Source of the DNA: JBEKJU01 sp050011095
GTDB lineage: Bacteria > Desulfobacterota > Syntrophorhabdia > Syntrophorhabdales > WCHB1-27
Length of the DNA: 8,076 nucleotides
Direction: 5' to 3'
NCBI GenBank assembly: GCA_050011095.1
Contig: JBEKJU010000158.1
Span: 1-8,076 of the forward strand
Of the stretch, positions 7,135 to 8,076 are shown piece by piece; position 1 is the stretch's first letter; each line of letters opens with the position of its first letter. The notes beneath the pieces are model-generated. The model made no database searches. It saw nothing but the letters and a program-made list of their open reading frames with translations, and was not told where the DNA came from. A program made the position numbers and the translations under genes.

Positions 7135-7139
7135 TTTTT
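7117..7139 (+). terminator. Intrinsic (rho-independent) terminator just before the dehydratase gene
   Basis: GCCCCG (7117-7122) and CGGGGC (7129-7134) form a perfect 6-bp GC-rich stem with loop GAGAAG, followed at once by five T (7135-7139). The dehydratase start codon is only 13 bases further on. It may end transcription from the synthetase gene, or act as the conditional terminator of an attenuator. Confidence 0.75.
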
Positions 7140-7140
7140 G

Positions 7141-7147
7141 AGAGGAA
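7141..7147 (+). promoter_or_regulatory. Ribosome binding site of the dehydratase-family gene
   Basis: AGAGGAA lies five bases before the ATG at 7153 and immediately follows the T-run of the terminator, so the ribosome site and terminator are almost fused. Confidence 0.65.
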
Positions 7148-7152
7148 TGACT

Positions 7153-8076
7153 ATGGCACAGTTACAGACAGACGGACTGGCATTAGCGGAAAAGTATTAT
7201 ACGGATTACGGTGCGAGGGCGCGGGAGTTAAAGGCCGCGGGCAAAAAGATCATCGGCTACCTCTCCGCCCTGGGCCCCGTCGAGATCCTGACGGCCGCGG
7301 GCGTTGTCCCCGTCCGGTTGAAGGGCAACGTAGCAGAGCCCGTCACGAAGGCGGACGCCCACATGGAGACGATCGTCTGCCCCTTCATCCGGAACGTCTT
7401 CGACGGGGCCCTGAAAGGCAGGTTCGACTACCTGGACGGCATGGTGATGCCCCATCAGTGTGACTCTACCGATAAGACGAACAATGAATGGAGCTACAAC
7501 CTGAACCTGCCCTACTGGCACTTCCTGAACGTTCCCCACCTCACGGACGACCCTTCTTTGGACTTCTTCAGATCGGTGCTCGGTGTATTCAAAAAGAGCC
7601 TCGAGAAATTTATCGGGTACGAGATCACCGATAAGGACCTCTCGTGGGCGATCGAGGTCCACAACAAGAACAGGCGCGCCATGAGGGGGCTCTACAGCCT
7701 GAGAAAAAGCGATCCCCCCCTCATCTCCGGGGCCGAGATGATGAAGGTCCTCGTTGCCGCCATGGGCCTGCCCGTCGAGGAATCGACCGTCCTCGTGGAG
7801 AACGTCACCAAGGAGGTGCAAAATAGGGAAAGACCGTCAGGCAGGACGGGCCCCAGGGTGATGCTCATCGGCGACCAGGTCGACGATATCGCCATCGCCC
7901 GGATCATCGAGGACACAGGCGGCATGCTCGTCATGGATCATCTCTCCATCGGCAGCAAGGTGTACTGGCCCGATGTCGATGTCACGCCCGACCCACTGGG
8001 GGCACTTGCCGAGCGCTACCTGAGGAAGGTGAAGATACCGACGACCTTCGTCACCTACGGCGACACCTACGAGGAG
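7153..8076 (+). CDS. 2-hydroxyacyl-CoA dehydratase / benzoyl-CoA reductase family subunit (HgdB/BcrC-like), 3' end outside window
   Basis: The frame from ATG 7153 stays open for 308 codons to the right edge, so the C-terminus is missing; family members are usually about 370-430 residues. The N-terminal region KKIIGYLSALGPVEILTAAGVVPV matches the BcrC/HgdB family, which forms heterodimers with [4Fe-4S] clusters that remove water from (R)-2-hydroxyacyl-CoA or reduce aromatic CoA esters, driven by an ATP-dependent activator. Two expected cluster ligands are visible: C76 in IVCPF and C103 in HQCDS. They are the only cysteines in the 308 residues; the third ligand of the family lies nearer the C-terminus and is not covered. 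Around 240-290 the pattern DHLSIGSKVYW...DPLGALAERYL resembles family members that often read DDLCxGSR and end in PCP; here those cysteines are Ser and Ile. The partner subunit and activator are not in view. Dehydratase versus aryl-CoA reductase cannot be decided. Confidence 0.88.
   Translation, partial: MAQLQTDGLALAEKYYTDYGARARELKAAGKKIIGYLSALGPVEILTAAGVVPVRLKGNVAEPVTKADAHMETIVCPFIRNVFDGALKGRFDYLDGMVMPHQCDSTDKTNNEWSYNLNLPYWHFLNVPHLTDDPSLDFFRSVLGVFKKSLEKFIGYEITDKDLSWAIEVHNKNRRAMRGLYSLRKSDPPLISGAEMMKVLVAAMGLPVEESTVLVENVTKEVQNRERPSGRTGPRVMLIGDQVDDIAIARIIEDTGGMLVMDHLSIGSKVYWPDVDVTPDPLGALAERYLRKVKIPTTFVTYGDTYEE

Overview
The window looks like a piece of chromosome from a GC-rich anaerobic bacterium. 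All genes sit on the + strand, and they encode oxygen-sensitive, ferredoxin-linked and CoA-ester chemistry. The combination of IorAB, tandem acyl-CoA ligases, a BcrC/HgdB-family protein and a solute:sodium symporter is typical of anaerobes that ferment or syntrophically oxidise amino acids, aromatic acids or other carboxylic acids. A deltaproteobacterial-type syntroph (Syntrophorhabdus/Syntrophus-like) is my best guess. It rests on gene content and on memory of similar intergenic repeats, not on a search.

Layout: (1) up to 1009, the C-terminal two-thirds of a solute:sodium symporter cut by the left edge. (2) 1010-1096, a short gap with a perfect 7-bp hairpin and the iorA ribosome binding site. 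(3) 1097-5093, a tight block of iorA, iorB (stop/start overlap) and a first acyl-CoA synthetase (17-base gap), almost certainly one operon. (4) 5094-5328, a 235-base gap filled mostly by a palindromic, repeat-like element of about 134 bp, then a short AT-rich stretch with a possible promoter. (5) 5329-6906, a second acyl-CoA synthetase. (6) 6907-7152, a 246-base gap rich in nested hairpins, ending in a strong intrinsic terminator directly abutting the Shine-Dalgarno of the next gene. (7) 7153 to the right edge, the first 308 residues of a 2-hydroxyacyl-CoA dehydratase / benzoyl-CoA reductase-family subunit. No gene-free stretch exceeds 300 bases. I see no tRNA, rRNA, CRISPR array, transposase or phage gene.

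How the genes may work together (inference): the symporter imports an organic acid and the two ligases turn acids into CoA thioesters. IorAB oxidises an aryl- or branched 2-oxoacid to an acyl-CoA and reduces ferredoxin. The HgdB/BcrC-family protein belongs to a family whose radical chemistry needs low-potential electrons, commonly from ferredoxin via an ATP-driven activator. The activator and partner subunit are not in view and would be expected to the right.

The most interesting non-coding signal is the dehydratase leader: several hairpins, a possible G8/C8 long-range helix, and a terminator that any transcript carrying the normal Shine-Dalgarno must pass or overlap. It has the geometry of a transcription attenuator or unrecognised riboswitch-like element.
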